Under the pieces are notes generated by a model. That model made no database searches. It was not told where the DNA came from and worked only from the letters and a program-made list of their open reading frames with translations. From Planctomycetota bacterium (lineage in GTDB: Bacteria > Planctomycetota > UBA1135): a DNA stretch of 54,549 bases. A program made the position numbers and the translations under genes. This document shows, one piece after another, positions 41,887 to 50,819 of this stretch. Numbering within the stretch: position 1 is the stretch's first letter; the number at the start of each line of letters is the position of its first letter. The DNA is taken from positions 1 through 54,549 of the forward strand of contig PAHY01000035.1 of the NCBI GenBank assembly GCA_002705055.1, written 5' to 3'.

Positions 41887-43082
41887 TCGTCACCTTCGCG
41901 TACTGGGTCTTCACGCTGACCGACGGTGCGCTGCGGATGCTGGTGCTGCTGCACCTGCATGAACAGGGCTACACCGCGCTGACCCTGGCCGGCCTCTTCC
42001 TGCTCTACGAGTTCTGCGGGGTGATGACGAACTTCACCGCGGGCTGGGTGGGAGCGCGCTTCGGCCTGAAGAGCACGCTGTGGTCGGGCCTCAGCCTGCA
42101 GATCCTCGCGACCAGCGTGCTGGCCTGGCAGGCCGACGCACTGACCGTCGCCCTGGTCGTCGCGATGCAGGGTCTGAGCGGCATCGCCAAGGACCTCACC
42201 AAGATGAGCGCCAAGTCCTACGTGCGCCTGCTCGCGCCGAAGGACGAACAGCTGCTGCATTGGGTCGCGCTCCTGACGGGCTCGAAGAACACGCTGAAGG
42301 GCGCCGGCTTCTTTCTGGGCGGACTGCTGCTGGCGACCTTGGGCTTCCGGGATGCCAACCTGGCAATGGCGGCCGCGCTCGCCCTCGCGCTGGTGGTCTC
42401 GCTGGCCTTCCTCCCGCGCGCGATGGGCAAGCGCAAGGAGGCGCCGCGCTGGCGCGAGCTCTGGCAGGCCGAGCCGCGGATCCGCCGCCTGTCCTGGGCG
42501 CGTCTCTTCCTGTTCGGTTCCCGCGATGCCTGGTTCGCGATCGGGCTTCCGGTCTTCCTCGTGGAGAGCCTGGAGTGGTCGCAGGCATCGGTCGGGGCGT
42601 TTCTGGCGCTGTGGGTGGTGGGCTACGGCTTCGTGCAGGCGAGCGCGCCCAAGCTGCTCGGCCTCGCGCGCCGCGCGGACGCTCGCGCCCTGGTGGGCTG
42701 GACCGGCATCCTGCTGGCGCCGGTTCTGGGGCTGGCCGCGCTGCTCCACCTGGCGGTCGACCCAGGCTGGACCGCGCCGGCCCTGATCGCCGGCCTGGGC
42801 CTGTTCGGTGTTCTGTTTGCAGGAAACAGTTCCCTGCACAGCTACCTCATCCTGCGCTACAGCGAGTCCGAGGACGTCGCGATGCGGGTCGGTTTCTATT
42901 ACATGGCCAACGCGACCGGGCGCCTGTTCGGAACGCTGGTTTCCGGCCTCGCCTACCAGCTTGCGGGCGGCGGGGCCGCGGGCCTGGCGGCCTGCCTGTT
43001 CGGCTCGGCGGTCTTCCTGGTGCTGTCGACCTGGGGCGCGCAGCGATTGCTTCGGCTGGAGTCTGCTACGGCGAGGGCATAG
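41871..43082 (+). CDS. arsJ: organoarsenical efflux permease ArsJ (MFS)
   Basis: 403 aa from GTG at 41871, overlapping the gapdh 3' end by 16 nt. The N-terminus [29 protein letters not shown] and the stretch [20 protein letters not shown], followed by [21 protein letters not shown], are characteristic of ArsJ. It exports 1-arseno-3-phosphoglycerate, which then falls apart to arsenate outside; the net result is As(V) resistance without reduction. Twelve TM segments predicted. Confidence 0.96.
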   Translation: MRNYLIVTFAYWVFTLTDGALRMLVLLHLHEQGYTALTLAGLFLLYEFCGVMTNFTAGWVGARFGLKSTLWSGLSLQILATSVLAWQADALTVALVVAMQGLSGIAKDLTKMSAKSYVRLLAPKDEQLLHWVALLTGSKNTLKGAGFFLGGLLLATLGFRDANLAMAAALALALVVSLAFLPRAMGKRKEAPRWRELWQAEPRIRRLSWARLFLFGSRDAWFAIGLPVFLVESLEWSQASVGAFLALWVVGYGFVQASAPKLLGLARRADARALVGWTGILLAPVLGLAALLHLAVDPGWTAPALIAGLGLFGVLFAGNSSLHSYLILRYSESEDVAMRVGFYYMANATGRLFGTLVSGLAYQLAGGGAAGLAACLFGSAVFLVLSTWGAQRLLRLESATARA

Positions 43083-43131
43083 ACTTTCTTCGGGCCCTCC
43101 AACGGCCCATGTCGGCCCCATCGACAGAAAT

Positions 43132-43554
43132 TTGAACTACCTCGAACTCTTCAACGAGAGTTACGCACGGATTGTGCTCGACCCGCAGCGAGTCGAACGC
43201 TTGGTCGCAGTTTTTTACGACCGCTTTCTCGCTCGCTCCGCGCGCATCCGCGAACTCTTTTCAGGCTCCGATATGGAAGCGCAGCGCGTCATGCTTCGGC
43301 GCGGCCTTCTGACCGTGGGCACTTTCGTTACGACCGGTCTGCGCGCGACCGCGCAGATGCGCCGCCTCGCGCAGGTGCACCAGGAGCTGGGCCTGACGCC
43401 GGCGGACTACCTCGAGTGGACGGACGCGCTCATCGAGGCGCTCGCCGAGGTCGACCCGCCGCTGCGGCCCGAAGTCGCCGACGCCTGGCGGGTAGCCCTG
43501 GCGCCGGCGATTCAGTTCATGCAGTTGCCGGGTTCTGTTCCGGAACCAAGCTGA
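43132..43554 (+). CDS. single-domain globin
   Basis: 140 aa from TTG at 43132; no in-frame ATG or GTG was found that gives a better start. Globin pattern: ESYARIVLDPQRVERLVAVFYDRFLARSARIRELF (helices A-C with the CD Phe), proximal His H83 in LAQVHQELGLTPADYLEW, and the H-helix region [15 protein letters not shown]. Length matches bacterial single-domain (FHb-like) globins. It binds haem and likely O2 or NO. It lies 49 bp after arsJ, possibly in the same unit, and overlaps clpB tail to tail by 38 nt. Confidence 0.85.
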   Translation: MNYLELFNESYARIVLDPQRVERLVAVFYDRFLARSARIRELFSGSDMEAQRVMLRRGLLTVGTFVTTGLRATAQMRRLAQVHQELGLTPADYLEWTDALIEALAEVDPPLRPEVADAWRVALAPAIQFMQLPGSVPEPS

Positions 43555-46108
43555 GCCCGTTCTCGTCGGCGCGCACGTGGATCGTGGTCGTGCCGGCGTC
43601 CTCGCCGCGCAGCAGCTGCTCCGCGAGCGGGTTGAGCAGCTCACGCTGAATCACCCGGCGCAGCGGGCGTGCGCCGAAGTCCGGGTCGTAGCCCTTCTCG
43701 GCGAGCCAGGCGCGCGCGCTCTCGTCGACCTGCAGCGTGAGCTGATGGTTCTCCGCGAGACGGTGCGCCACCTGCTCCAGCTGCACATCGACGATCTTGA
43801 GCAGGACCTCGCGCGCCAGCGGGCGGAACACCAGCACTTCGTCGATCCGGTTGAGGAACTCGGGACGGAAGTGTTGCGCCAGGGCCTGACGGTAGCGCGC
43901 CTCGTATTCCTGGTCGTCGGCATCGACGGCGCCGAGCGCGCCGCCCAGGTTCGAGGTCATGATCAGCATGGTGTTGCGGAAGTCGACCGTGCGCCCCTGG
44001 CTGTCGGTGAGGCGCCCGTCATCGAGCACCTGCAGCAGCGTGTTGAACACGTCGGGGTGTGCCTTCTCGACCTCGTCCAGCAGCACGACGCTGTACGGCT
44101 TGCGGCGCACGGCCTCGGTGAGCTGACCGCCTTCGTCGTGACCGATGTAGCCCGGAGGGGCGCCGATCAGGCGCGCGACGGTGTGCTTTTCCTGGTACTC
44201 CGACATGTCGAGGCGGATCAGCGCGGACTCGTCGCCGAACAGCTCGGCGGCGAGCGCCTTGGTGAGCTCGGTCTTGCCGACCCCGGTCGGACCGAGGAAG
44301 ACGAAGCTGCCCAGCGGACGGTTCTCATCCTGCAGGCCGGCGCGCGCGCGGCGGACGGTTTCTGCGACACGGGTGACGGCCTGATCCTGGCCGATCACAC
44401 GCTCGCGCAGCGTGTCCTCGAGCTTGAGCAGCTTCTGCCGCTCGGTCTCGACCAGTCGATCGACGGGCACGCCACTCCAGGCCGCGACGACCTCGGCGAT
44501 CTCCTCCGGGCCGACCTCCTCGCGCAGCAGCGGGCGGTCCTGCTGCATGGTGCGCAGCTCCTCTTCGGCCTCCGCGATCTTGGCTTCGCGCTCGGGCACT
44601 TCGCCGTAGCGGATCCGGGCAACCTCCTCGAACTTGCCTTCGCGTTCCAGCTGCGCGGCCTGCGTGCGCTGCTCCTCGATCTCGGCCTTCAGCGCGTGAA
44701 TGCGCTCGATGACCTGCTTCTCGTTCTCCCAGCGCGCGCGCAGCGCGGTGGCCTCCTCTTCGGCTTCCGCAATGCGGCGATCCAGCTCGTCGAGCTTGGT
44801 CGGGGCGTCGGGGGCGTTCTCCGCCTCGATGCCCGCGCGCTCGATCTGGAACTGTCGAATCCGCCGCTCCAGAGCGTCCAGCTCGGCTGGCATCGAGTCC
44901 AGCTCCAGGCGCAGGCGTGACGCCGCTTCGTCGACCGCATCAATCGCCTTGTCCGGCAGCTGACGGTCAGGCAGGTAGCGGTGAGTCAGGCGCGCGGCCA
45001 TCACCAGCGCGGCGTCCTGAATCTTCACCCCGTGGTGCAGCTCGTAGCGCTCCTGCAGACCGCGCAGAATCGCGACGGTCTCCAGCTCGCTCGGCTCGTT
45101 GATGCGCACCGGCTGGAAGCGTCGCTCCAGCGCCGCGTCCTTTTCGACGTGCTTGCGGTATTCGTCGATCGTCGTGGCGCCGATGCAGCGCAGCTCGCCG
45201 CGCGCGAGCGCCGGCTTGAGCAGGTTGGCAGCATCGACCGCGCCCTCGGCGGCCCCGGCGCCGACCATGGTGTGCAGCTCGTCGATGAACAGGATGATCT
45301 CGCCGGCGGCGTCCTGCACCTCCTGCAGCACACCCTTCAGGCGCTCCTCAAACTCGCCGCGATACTTGGCGCCCGCCAGCAGCGCGCCCAGGTCGAGGGC
45401 GAGCAGGCGCTTGCCCTGAAGACCGGAGGGCACGTCCCCCTCGACGATGCGCTGCGCCAGTCCTTCGACGACCGCGGTCTTGCCCACGCCCGGTTCCCCG
45501 ACCAGCACCGGGTTGTTCTTGGTGCGGCGGGACAGGATCTGCATCACGCGGCGCACTTCTTCGTCCCGGCCGATCACCGGGTCGAGCTTGCCGGAGCGGG
45601 CCGCCTCGGTGAGGTCGGTCGCGAACTTCTTCAGCGCCTCGAGCGAGGCCTCCGGGTTGTCGGTGGTCACGCGCCGGTCGCCGCGGACCTGCTTCAGCGC
45701 CTCGCGCAGCGCCTCCGGAGTCGCGCCCGACTCGCGCAGGCTCTGGCCCAGCGGCAGATCACTGGCGGCCAGGGCCACCAGCAGGTGCTCGACGGAGAGG
45801 TAGTCATCGCCTCCGGCCTGACGCGCGGCGTCGGCGGCCTCGAGCAGCCGGGCCGTGTCCTGACCGAGCTGGGGCTGCTGCCCGCTGACGCGCGCTTCGC
45901 GTGCCAGCGCTTCGTCGGCGAGGCGTTCCGCCAGCAGCGGGGAGACCCCGGCGCGGTTGAGCAGCGCGGGGGCGAGGCCCTCCTCCTGATGGAGCAGGGC
46001 GAGCAGAATGTGAGCCGGCTGCAGCGCGCCGTGCTGGCGCTCACGCACCAGCGCTTCGGCGGCCTGCAGGGCTTCTCGGGTCTTCAGGGTCCAGCGGTCG
46101 GGTTGCAT
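43517..46108 (-). CDS. clpB: ATP-dependent disaggregase ClpB
   Basis: 863 aa from ATG at 46108. Two N-terminal Clp repeats (about 1-145), AAA1 with Walker A GEPGVGKT and Walker B LFIDELH, a coiled-coil M-domain (about 405-525: [37 protein letters not shown]), AAA2 with [15 protein letters not shown] and [15 protein letters not shown], and C-terminal sensor 2 [18 protein letters not shown]. The pore loop [11 protein letters not shown] is present. It works with DnaK to dissolve aggregates. No CIRCE element lies upstream; instead a sigma-54-type motif ends 13 nt before the ATG. Confidence 0.96.
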   Translation of the reverse strand: MQPDRWTLKTREALQAAEALVRERQHGALQPAHILLALLHQEEGLAPALLNRAGVSPLLAERLADEALAREARVSGQQPQLGQDTARLLEAADAARQAGGDDYLSVEHLLVALAASDLPLGQSLRESGATPEALREALKQVRGDRRVTTDNPEASLEALKKFATDLTEAARSGKLDPVIGRDEEVRRVMQILSRRTKNNPVLVGEPGVGKTAVVEGLAQRIVEGDVPSGLQGKRLLALDLGALLAGAKYRGEFEERLKGVLQEVQDAAGEIILFIDELHTMVGAGAAEGAVDAANLLKPALARGELRCIGATTIDEYRKHVEKDAALERRFQPVRINEPSELETVAILRGLQERYELHHGVKIQDAALVMAARLTHRYLPDRQLPDKAIDAVDEAASRLRLELDSMPAELDALERRIRQFQIERAGIEAENAPDAPTKLDELDRRIAEAEEEATALRARWENEKQVIERIHALKAEIEEQRTQAAQLEREGKFEEVARIRYGEVPEREAKIAEAEEELRTMQQDRPLLREEVGPEEIAEVVAAWSGVPVDRLVETERQKLLKLEDTLRERVIGQDQAVTRVAETVRRARAGLQDENRPLGSFVFLGPTGVGKTELTKALAAELFGDESALIRLDMSEYQEKHTVARLIGAPPGYIGHDEGGQLTEAVRRKPYSVVLLDEVEKAHPDVFNTLLQVLDDGRLTDSQGRTVDFRNTMLIMTSNLGGALGAVDADDQEYEARYRQALAQHFRPEFLNRIDEVLVFRPLAREVLLKIVDVQLEQVAHRLAENHQLTLQVDESARAWLAEKGYDPDFGARPLRRVIQRELLNPLAEQLLRGEDAGTTTIHVRADENGLSLVPEQNPATA

Positions 46109-46121
46109 CGTCCGAATAATG

Positions 46122-46136
46122 GCAATCGGCGTGCCA
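46122..46136 (-). promoter_or_regulatory. sigma-54-type promoter match upstream of clpB
   Basis: On the minus strand TGGCAC-GCCGA-TTGC matches the -24/-12 consensus TGGCAC-N5-TTGC at every fixed base, with the right GG-GC spacing. Start of transcription would fall about 2 nt before the clpB ATG, so the transcript would be nearly leaderless, which is unusual and a reason for caution. No enhancer-binding protein gene is in the window. Confidence 0.45.
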
Positions 46137-46216
46137 AGAATCCGAAAGAGCCTGCGCCTGGAATTCCGGGGTCTGAGCCGAGACTCTGCGGAATCATCCC
46201 CGCTTACGCTGCCACA

Positions 46217-46750
46217 ATGGCAGGAATTGGCATGCTGGCCCTCGGAATCGCTGCGCTCAAGGTGCTCCTCAGCCTCGGAGGAGTCCTGGGCTTCCTGCTG
46301 ATTCCCTTCGGGCTGCCTGGAAACTGGCTGATCGCCTTGTGCGCGCTGCCCGGCCCGTGGATCGGCCTGGGCTGGACTCCTTTCCTGATTCAGCTCGGTC
46401 TTGCCAGTCTGGCCGAGCTCTTCGAGTTCACCTCTGCGCTCAAGCACGCCCGCCGCAGCGGGGCGAGCCGGGCCGGGGGCTGGGGCGGCATTCTGGGCTC
46501 GATCGTGGGGGCCTTTCTGCTGACAGGCCTGGTGCCGGTCCCGATTCTGGGCACGCTGCTGGGGGCGGCGATCGGCGCATTTGCTGGCGCCTTCCTGGCC
46601 GAAATCGCGTATTCCCAACGCAGCCACGGCGATGGTCTGCAGTCCGGTTGGGGTGCGTTTCTCGGAACGCTGATCGGGAAGTTCCTCAAGCTCGCGCTGG
46701 GCGCGGCGCAAATGGTGCTTCTGGGCCTCCATTTGGCCGGCCTGCTCTGA
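46217..46750 (+). CDS. DUF456 membrane protein
   Basis: 177 aa from ATG at 46217. Gly- and Leu-rich with about four to five TM stretches: VLGFLLIPFGLPGNWLIALCAL, LGLASLAELFEFTSALKHARRSGASRAGGWGGILGSIVGAF, PILGTLLGAAIGAFAGAFLAE. The GLPGxW and AE...EF.....A...GAS..G.WG pattern is the DUF456 signature. Function unknown. Its start is 108 bp from the divergent clpB start. Confidence 0.85.
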   Translation: MAGIGMLALGIAALKVLLSLGGVLGFLLIPFGLPGNWLIALCALPGPWIGLGWTPFLIQLGLASLAELFEFTSALKHARRSGASRAGGWGGILGSIVGAFLLTGLVPVPILGTLLGAAIGAFAGAFLAEIAYSQRSHGDGLQSGWGAFLGTLIGKFLKLALGAAQMVLLGLHLAGLL

Positions 46751-46866
46751 GCCTCGCTTCGGAATCGCCGCTGGCCCCAGATTTTTCCTGTTCCGGCCCG
46801 GACTGCCCCGTAAGTCGGGACCCCGGGTACAATCCAGGGTCCACGTCTGCATAGACGCTCAACAAC

Positions 46867-47748
46867 ATGCTCCGTACTCTCATCCTCACCCTCGCCGGCG
46901 GTCTCGTCGTCACTGCTCCGCTGACCGCCCAGGAGTGCAGCGGCTGCAAGTCGAGCTGCGACTCCGCCACTGTCGCCACCACCGCTTCCCAGGACGAGCC
47001 GTCCGCTCTTGCTAAGGGCCTCGCTGCTCTTGCCAAGAAACCGTTCAAGTTCGACATGAAGATGTCGATCGCCGATGGCCCCGGTAGCGGCACCATCGAC
47101 GGCACGGTTGCTTTCGGCGATTCCAAGCACTTCGCGATGAAGCTCAACATCGCGATGAAGGAAGGCGAAACCACCAACAACGCCAAGGTCCGCCTCGTCG
47201 CCGATGGCACCTGGCTCTACTACAACATCGATTCGCCGGATATCCCGGCCGAAGCCGCTGCGATGTCGCTCGGCAAGGTGCAGCTGTCGATGTTCGATCA
47301 GCTCGCCAAGGGCGCCATGTCCATGTCGCCGATGCCGATCCTCGACGAGAAGGGCAACGTCAGCGCTGCCACTATCGACAAGGCTCTGGCTCAGTCCGGC
47401 ATGAAGATCAGCCGCGACGACGAGAAGGGCATCGTCAACCTCTCGATGGAAGTCCCGGGTGCTGCCAACGGCGAAGCTGGCAAGATGGCCATCATCCTCG
47501 ACGGCAAGAACTACCTGCCGAAGACCATCAAGATGGATGCCGGCAAGAACGCTGAAGGCGTCCAGGAAGGCATGACCGTCACCTTCTCGAACGCCAAGGT
47601 CCTCAAGGACATCAAGGAGTTCGGCGAAGGCGCCTGGAAGTTCGAAGTTCCCGAAGGCACCATCGTCAACGACATGACCGCCATGCTTCAGATGATGATG
47701 GCGCAAATGATGCCCGCCGGTGGCGACGAGGAAGAACTCGAGTTCTAA
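46867..47748 (+). CDS. secreted protein, possibly LolA/LppX-like fold; likely highly expressed
   Basis: 293 aa. Signal peptide MLRTLILTLAGGLVVTAPLTAQ, then a Cys cluster (ECSGCKSSC) at the mature N-terminus. The body reads as a beta-sheet half-barrel: FKFDMKMSIADGPGSGTIDG, KHFAMKLNIAMKEGETTNNAK, VRLVADGTWLYYNID, GKMAIILDGKNYLPKTIKM, like LolA/LppX-type lipid-binding domains. A Met-rich, acidic tail follows (MLQMMMAQMMPAGGDEEELEF). Codon choice is strongly biased (GGC, GCC, AAG, ATC), suggesting high expression. TACAAT at 46828 is a candidate -10. A terminator follows. Confidence 0.72.
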   Translation: MLRTLILTLAGGLVVTAPLTAQECSGCKSSCDSATVATTASQDEPSALAKGLAALAKKPFKFDMKMSIADGPGSGTIDGTVAFGDSKHFAMKLNIAMKEGETTNNAKVRLVADGTWLYYNIDSPDIPAEAAAMSLGKVQLSMFDQLAKGAMSMSPMPILDEKGNVSAATIDKALAQSGMKISRDDEKGIVNLSMEVPGAANGEAGKMAIILDGKNYLPKTIKMDAGKNAEGVQEGMTVTFSNAKVLKDIKEFGEGAWKFEVPEGTIVNDMTAMLQMMMAQMMPAGGDEEELEF

Positions 47749-47768
47749 GACTCGAAGATTCCCGCAAG

Positions 47769-47810
47769 GAAGCCGGGTCGCCTCAGGGCGGCTCGGCTTC
47801 TCTCGTTCCT
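47769..47810 (+). terminator. rho-independent terminator after the LolA-like gene
   Basis: GAAGCCGGGTCGCC pairs with GGCGGCTCGGCTTC (14 bp including two wobbles) around a TCAG loop at 47769-47800, followed by TCTCGTTCCT. It lies between convergent stops (47748 and pdxJ at 47809) and may serve both strands. Confidence 0.75.
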
Positions 47811-48534
47811 ACTCCGGCGTCGCGGCCAGGATGCGGTCCTGCATCTCGCGCACGGCCTGGTCGAGACCCACGTAGACCGCGCGCCCCACGATGGCGTAGC
47901 CGATGTTGAGCTCCTCGAGGTAGGGGAGCTGCGCGATCGGCAGGACGTTCTCGTAGTCCAGGCCATGGCCGGCGTTGACCCGCAGCCCCATTTCGTGGGC
48001 GTAGGTGGCGGCCGTCTGCAGTCGCTTGAGCTCGGCTTCGCGCTGCACGCCGCGCGCGTTGGCATAGGCACCCGTGTGCAGCTCGACGTAGTCCGCGCCG
48101 CAGCGCGCCGCATCTTCGATCGGCTCGGGGAGCGGATCCACGAACAGGCTCACCTCGATCCCGGCCTGCTTCAGCTTCGGCACTTCGGCGCGCAGCTTGT
48201 CGAGGCAGGAACTGGTGTCGAGCCCGCCTTCGGTGGTGAGCTCCTCGCGCTTCTCGGGCACGATGCAGACCTGATCCGGGCAGACCTTCAGAGCGATCGC
48301 CAGCATCTCATCCGTCAGCGCCACTTCGACGTTGAGCAGAGTCTTGACCGTCTCCTTGAGCAGGCGGACATCACGATCCTGAACATGACGACGGTCCTCA
48401 CGGAGGTGCACGGTGATGCCGTTGGCGCCGGCCAATTCGCAGATGCCGGCGGCGAAGACCGGATCCGGCTGGTCCGAACGGCGCGCCTGGCGCACCGTCG
48501 CGACATGGTCGATGTTGACGTGGAGACGCGGCAT
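47809..48534 (-). CDS. pdxJ: pyridoxine 5'-phosphate synthase
   Basis: 241 aa TIM barrel that condenses the product of PdxA with deoxyxylulose 5-phosphate to give PNP. Signatures: [68 protein letters not shown] and [17 protein letters not shown]. The last has Tyr where many PdxJ have His (NIGH). pdxA is also in the window but about 17 kb away, so the pathway genes are unlinked. Divergent from rsmD over 23 bp. Confidence 0.96.
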   Translation of the reverse strand: MPRLHVNIDHVATVRQARRSDQPDPVFAAGICELAGANGITVHLREDRRHVQDRDVRLLKETVKTLLNVEVALTDEMLAIALKVCPDQVCIVPEKREELTTEGGLDTSSCLDKLRAEVPKLKQAGIEVSLFVDPLPEPIEDAARCGADYVELHTGAYANARGVQREAELKRLQTAATYAHEMGLRVNAGHGLDYENVLPIAQLPYLEELNIGYAIVGRAVYVGLDQAVREMQDRILAATPE

Positions 48535-48539
48535 GCGAG

Positions 48540-48552
48540 CGGTATTCTACCG
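48540..48552. promoter_or_regulatory. 13-bp inverted repeat in the pdxJ/rsmD divergent gap
   Basis: CGGTA-TTC-TACCG occupies the middle of the 23-bp gap between the two start codons. It is short and could be chance, but it lies where a shared operator or overlapping divergent promoters would act. Confidence 0.3.
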
Positions 48553-48557
48553 GCGTC

Positions 48558-49148
48558 ATGTTGCGGATCACCGGGGGCGAACACCGCGGCCGGAAGCTGC
48601 GGGTTCCGGATGTGGCCGCGACCCGGCCGTTGGTCGAGCGGGCACGCGAAGGGGTCATGAATCACCTCCGCGCCGAGCTCCCCGAGGCCGTGGTCTGGGA
48701 CGTCTACGCGGGCAGCGGGATCCTGGGCCTGGAGGCCCTGTCGCGCGGAGCGAGCCAGGTGCTGGCCGTCGAGCGGCACCGGCGCGCCGGCCAGCAGCTG
48801 CTGGACAACGCCAAGCTGCTGCGGCTCGACGACCGGCTGCGGCTGCTCCAGGTCGACGCGCACCGCCTTCCCGAGATGTTCACCGCCGGGGCCGCAGAGC
48901 TCCCACGCCCCGACCTGATCTTCTTCGACCCTCCCTACAAGGACTTCCGCGACGGCGGACCGCCGCGGAAGAAGGTCTGGAGCCTGTTCTGCGCCCTGGC
49001 CGGGCTGCTGGAAGCGGGCGGAGCGGCGATCGTGCACACTCCGAAGGGGATCCTCGACGAGGAAGAACGCGGGAGCCTTCCGGGGATCGAGCAACGTGAC
49101 TACGGCAGCACCTCGCTGTATTGGTGGCATAGAAACGACGCATCATGA
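48558..49148 (+). CDS. rsmD: 16S rRNA (guanine(966)-N2)-methyltransferase
   Basis: 196 aa. N-terminal LRITGGEHRGRKLRVP, TRPLVERAREGVMNHL, SAM-binding motif VWDVYAGSGILGLEALSRGA and catalytic DPPY (LIFFDPPYKDF) give the RsmD signature. It methylates G966 of 16S rRNA. The stop overlaps the NagA-like gene's ATG (ATGA), starting a forward operon that appears to run to the S9 peptidase. Confidence 0.94.
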   Translation: MLRITGGEHRGRKLRVPDVAATRPLVERAREGVMNHLRAELPEAVVWDVYAGSGILGLEALSRGASQVLAVERHRRAGQQLLDNAKLLRLDDRLRLLQVDAHRLPEMFTAGAAELPRPDLIFFDPPYKDFRDGGPPRKKVWSLFCALAGLLEAGGAAIVHTPKGILDEEERGSLPGIEQRDYGSTSLYWWHRNDAS

Positions 49149-50278
49149 AAGGCATCCGCGCACGCATTTGGCTCCAGGGCCGGTTTCGCGAGGGCTACCT
49201 CGTCTGGGAGCGCGGCAAGCTGGTCGCGGTGGGGGCGGGCGAACCGCCCCGCAAGTACAAGAAGGCCTGCGTCGACCGCGGCCGGGCGCGCATCACGCCG
49301 GGCTTTGTGGACACGCTCTGCCATGGCTTCGCGGGCGTCGGCGCAGCCACGGCGGCGGCGGTGGATCTCGACCGGATGGCGCGCGCGCTGGCGCGAGTCG
49401 GTGTGACCACGGCTTACGCAGGGTTTTATCCGTTGAGCCTCGGCAAGCTGCGCGCCGCCGCAAAGCGCTGGGATACCTACGCCAAGCTGCGCGGCGTACG
49501 CACCCGCTTCGCCGGCTGGCACGTCGAAGGCGTGTTCGTCCACCCCGAGATGGTCGGCGCGTTGCCGCCCGAGGACGTGCTCGAACCCAGTGAACGCAAC
49601 GCGGAGCGCTTTGTGAGCGCCTGCGGCGGCTGGCTGCGCATGTCGACGATCGCCCCCGAGGTCCCGGGCGCACTCGACGCGGCCGAAGTGCTGCGCGCCC
49701 ATCAGGTCATGCCGTCGATCGGCCACTCGCAGGCGGAATACCTGCACTGCGAGGCGCTGGCGGCCAACGGCCCGGTGGCGATCACGCACCTCGGCAATCG
49801 GGTGCTGCCGCTGAGCGCGCGCGAGCCGGGGCCGATCGGCTTCGCGATGGAAGGCCGCGCCGACCACGTCGCGGTCATTCCGGACGCGGTGCACGTCGCG
49901 CCGGAGACGCTGCGGCTGTGGGCGCGCACCAGCAAGCTGCGCGATCGGCTGATGGCGGTGTCCGACAACCTCTCCCATGCCGGTCTGCCGGCCGAGGATT
50001 TCGAGGCGGGCGGGCAGCGCCTGCACCGCGACGGCCCGGTGGCCCGCAACAAGAAGGACGAGCTGGGCGGCACTCTGGATCCGCTTCCGGAGCTCCTCAT
50101 GCGCCGCGTCCGCGACGGGGTGCTCACGATGGCCCAGGCGATTCGCATGGGTTGTGAAGTCCCGGGCCGCCTGCTGGGTGACTGCGGTCGCTTCGAGGAA
50201 GGCCTGCGCGCCGACTTCGTCGAGCTGCGCGAGGACAATCGCATCGCGCGTGTCTGGGTAGGAGGCCGCCAGGCTTGA
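49145..50278 (+). CDS. NagA-like amidohydrolase, divergent active site
   Basis: 377 aa. The layout follows N-acetylglucosamine-6-phosphate deacetylase: PGFVDTLCHGFAGVG, GWHVEGVFVHPEMVGALPP, SIGHSQAEYLHC, THLGNRVLPLSAREPGPIG, VIPDAVHVAPETLRL and MAVSDNLSHAGLP. Key positions differ: the HxH after the PGF(I/V)D strand reads DTLCHG, and the catalytic Asp motif (SDA) reads SDN with Asp present before Asn. Metal His at HVEG, GHS and THLGN are kept. It may be a deacetylase with altered metal use or a different amidohydrolase; calling it NagA would be too firm. Coupled to rsmD (ATGA). Confidence 0.78.
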   Translation: MKGIRARIWLQGRFREGYLVWERGKLVAVGAGEPPRKYKKACVDRGRARITPGFVDTLCHGFAGVGAATAAAVDLDRMARALARVGVTTAYAGFYPLSLGKLRAAAKRWDTYAKLRGVRTRFAGWHVEGVFVHPEMVGALPPEDVLEPSERNAERFVSACGGWLRMSTIAPEVPGALDAAEVLRAHQVMPSIGHSQAEYLHCEALAANGPVAITHLGNRVLPLSAREPGPIGFAMEGRADHVAVIPDAVHVAPETLRLWARTSKLRDRLMAVSDNLSHAGLPAEDFEAGGQRLHRDGPVARNKKDELGGTLDPLPELLMRRVRDGVLTMAQAIRMGCEVPGRLLGDCGRFEEGLRADFVELREDNRIARVWVGGRQA

Positions 50279-50808
50279 GCCGCGGCGATGGCCTGCGCAA
50301 CGGCGAGGTCGCGCCGGGCATCAGCGAGCGCTGGCTCGCGCAGCATCCCTACGTCGGTGGATTGCTCGAGGAGTGGCCGCCGGAGCGCGTGCGTCAGGTC
50401 CTGGACGCGGTCCTCGAGCTGTGGGGCTGCCTCGATCTGACCACCGCGATCGACTGGCGCTGGAACCCGCGGCTGCGGACCACGGCGGGGCGCGCGGTCT
50501 TTCTCGACATGCTGATCGAGCTCAATCCGCTGCTGCTGGCGCGCCACCCCGAAGAGATGGAAGGCCTGCTCGTCCATGAAGCGGCGCACCTCGTGGTGCA
50601 GCGGCTGCACGGTCGACAGGCGCCGCACGGCGAGCACTGGAAGGCTTACATGCGCCGGGCCGGGCAATCGACGCGCGCCACCCATCAGCTGGATGTGCGC
50701 GGCCTGCGCCGCAAGCGCAAAGCGCGCCGCGCCCGCCCGCGCCGCGCCACCACCAAAGTCGAGCAACTCCTCCGCAAGCTGCTCCAGGGTGGGGCGGGAC
50801 CACGGTAG
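50275..50808 (+). CDS. SprT-like zinc metalloprotease-domain protein
   Basis: 177 aa from TTG at 50275, overlapping the previous stop (TTGA). The core MEGLLVHEAAHLVVQRLHG has HExxH (HEAAH); GEHWKAYMRRAG supplies the downstream His typical of SprT-like proteins (HG..W...M...G). The C-terminal 45 residues are strongly basic (RGLRRKRKARRARPRRATTK), suggesting nucleic-acid or ribosome contact. The role is unknown; SprT relatives act on DNA-bound proteins or are uncharacterised. Confidence 0.8.
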   Translation: MSRGDGLRNGEVAPGISERWLAQHPYVGGLLEEWPPERVRQVLDAVLELWGCLDLTTAIDWRWNPRLRTTAGRAVFLDMLIELNPLLLARHPEEMEGLLVHEAAHLVVQRLHGRQAPHGEHWKAYMRRAGQSTRATHQLDVRGLRRKRKARRARPRRATTKVEQLLRKLLQGGAGPR

Positions 50809-50819
50809 GCTTCGGCGGG

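Noticed and set aside
43577..46216. Long plus-strand frames opposite clpB, one reading into the DUF456 gene
   Set aside because: clpB is unambiguous on the minus strand; the DUF456 protein starts at its own ATG at 46217.
46109..46216. CIRCE (HrcA) element for clpB
   Set aside because: No TTAGCACTC-N9-GAGTGCTAA-like repeat is present in this region.
49145..50278. Firm nagA assignment
   Set aside because: The HxH metal motif is missing and no nagB or sugar PTS genes are nearby.
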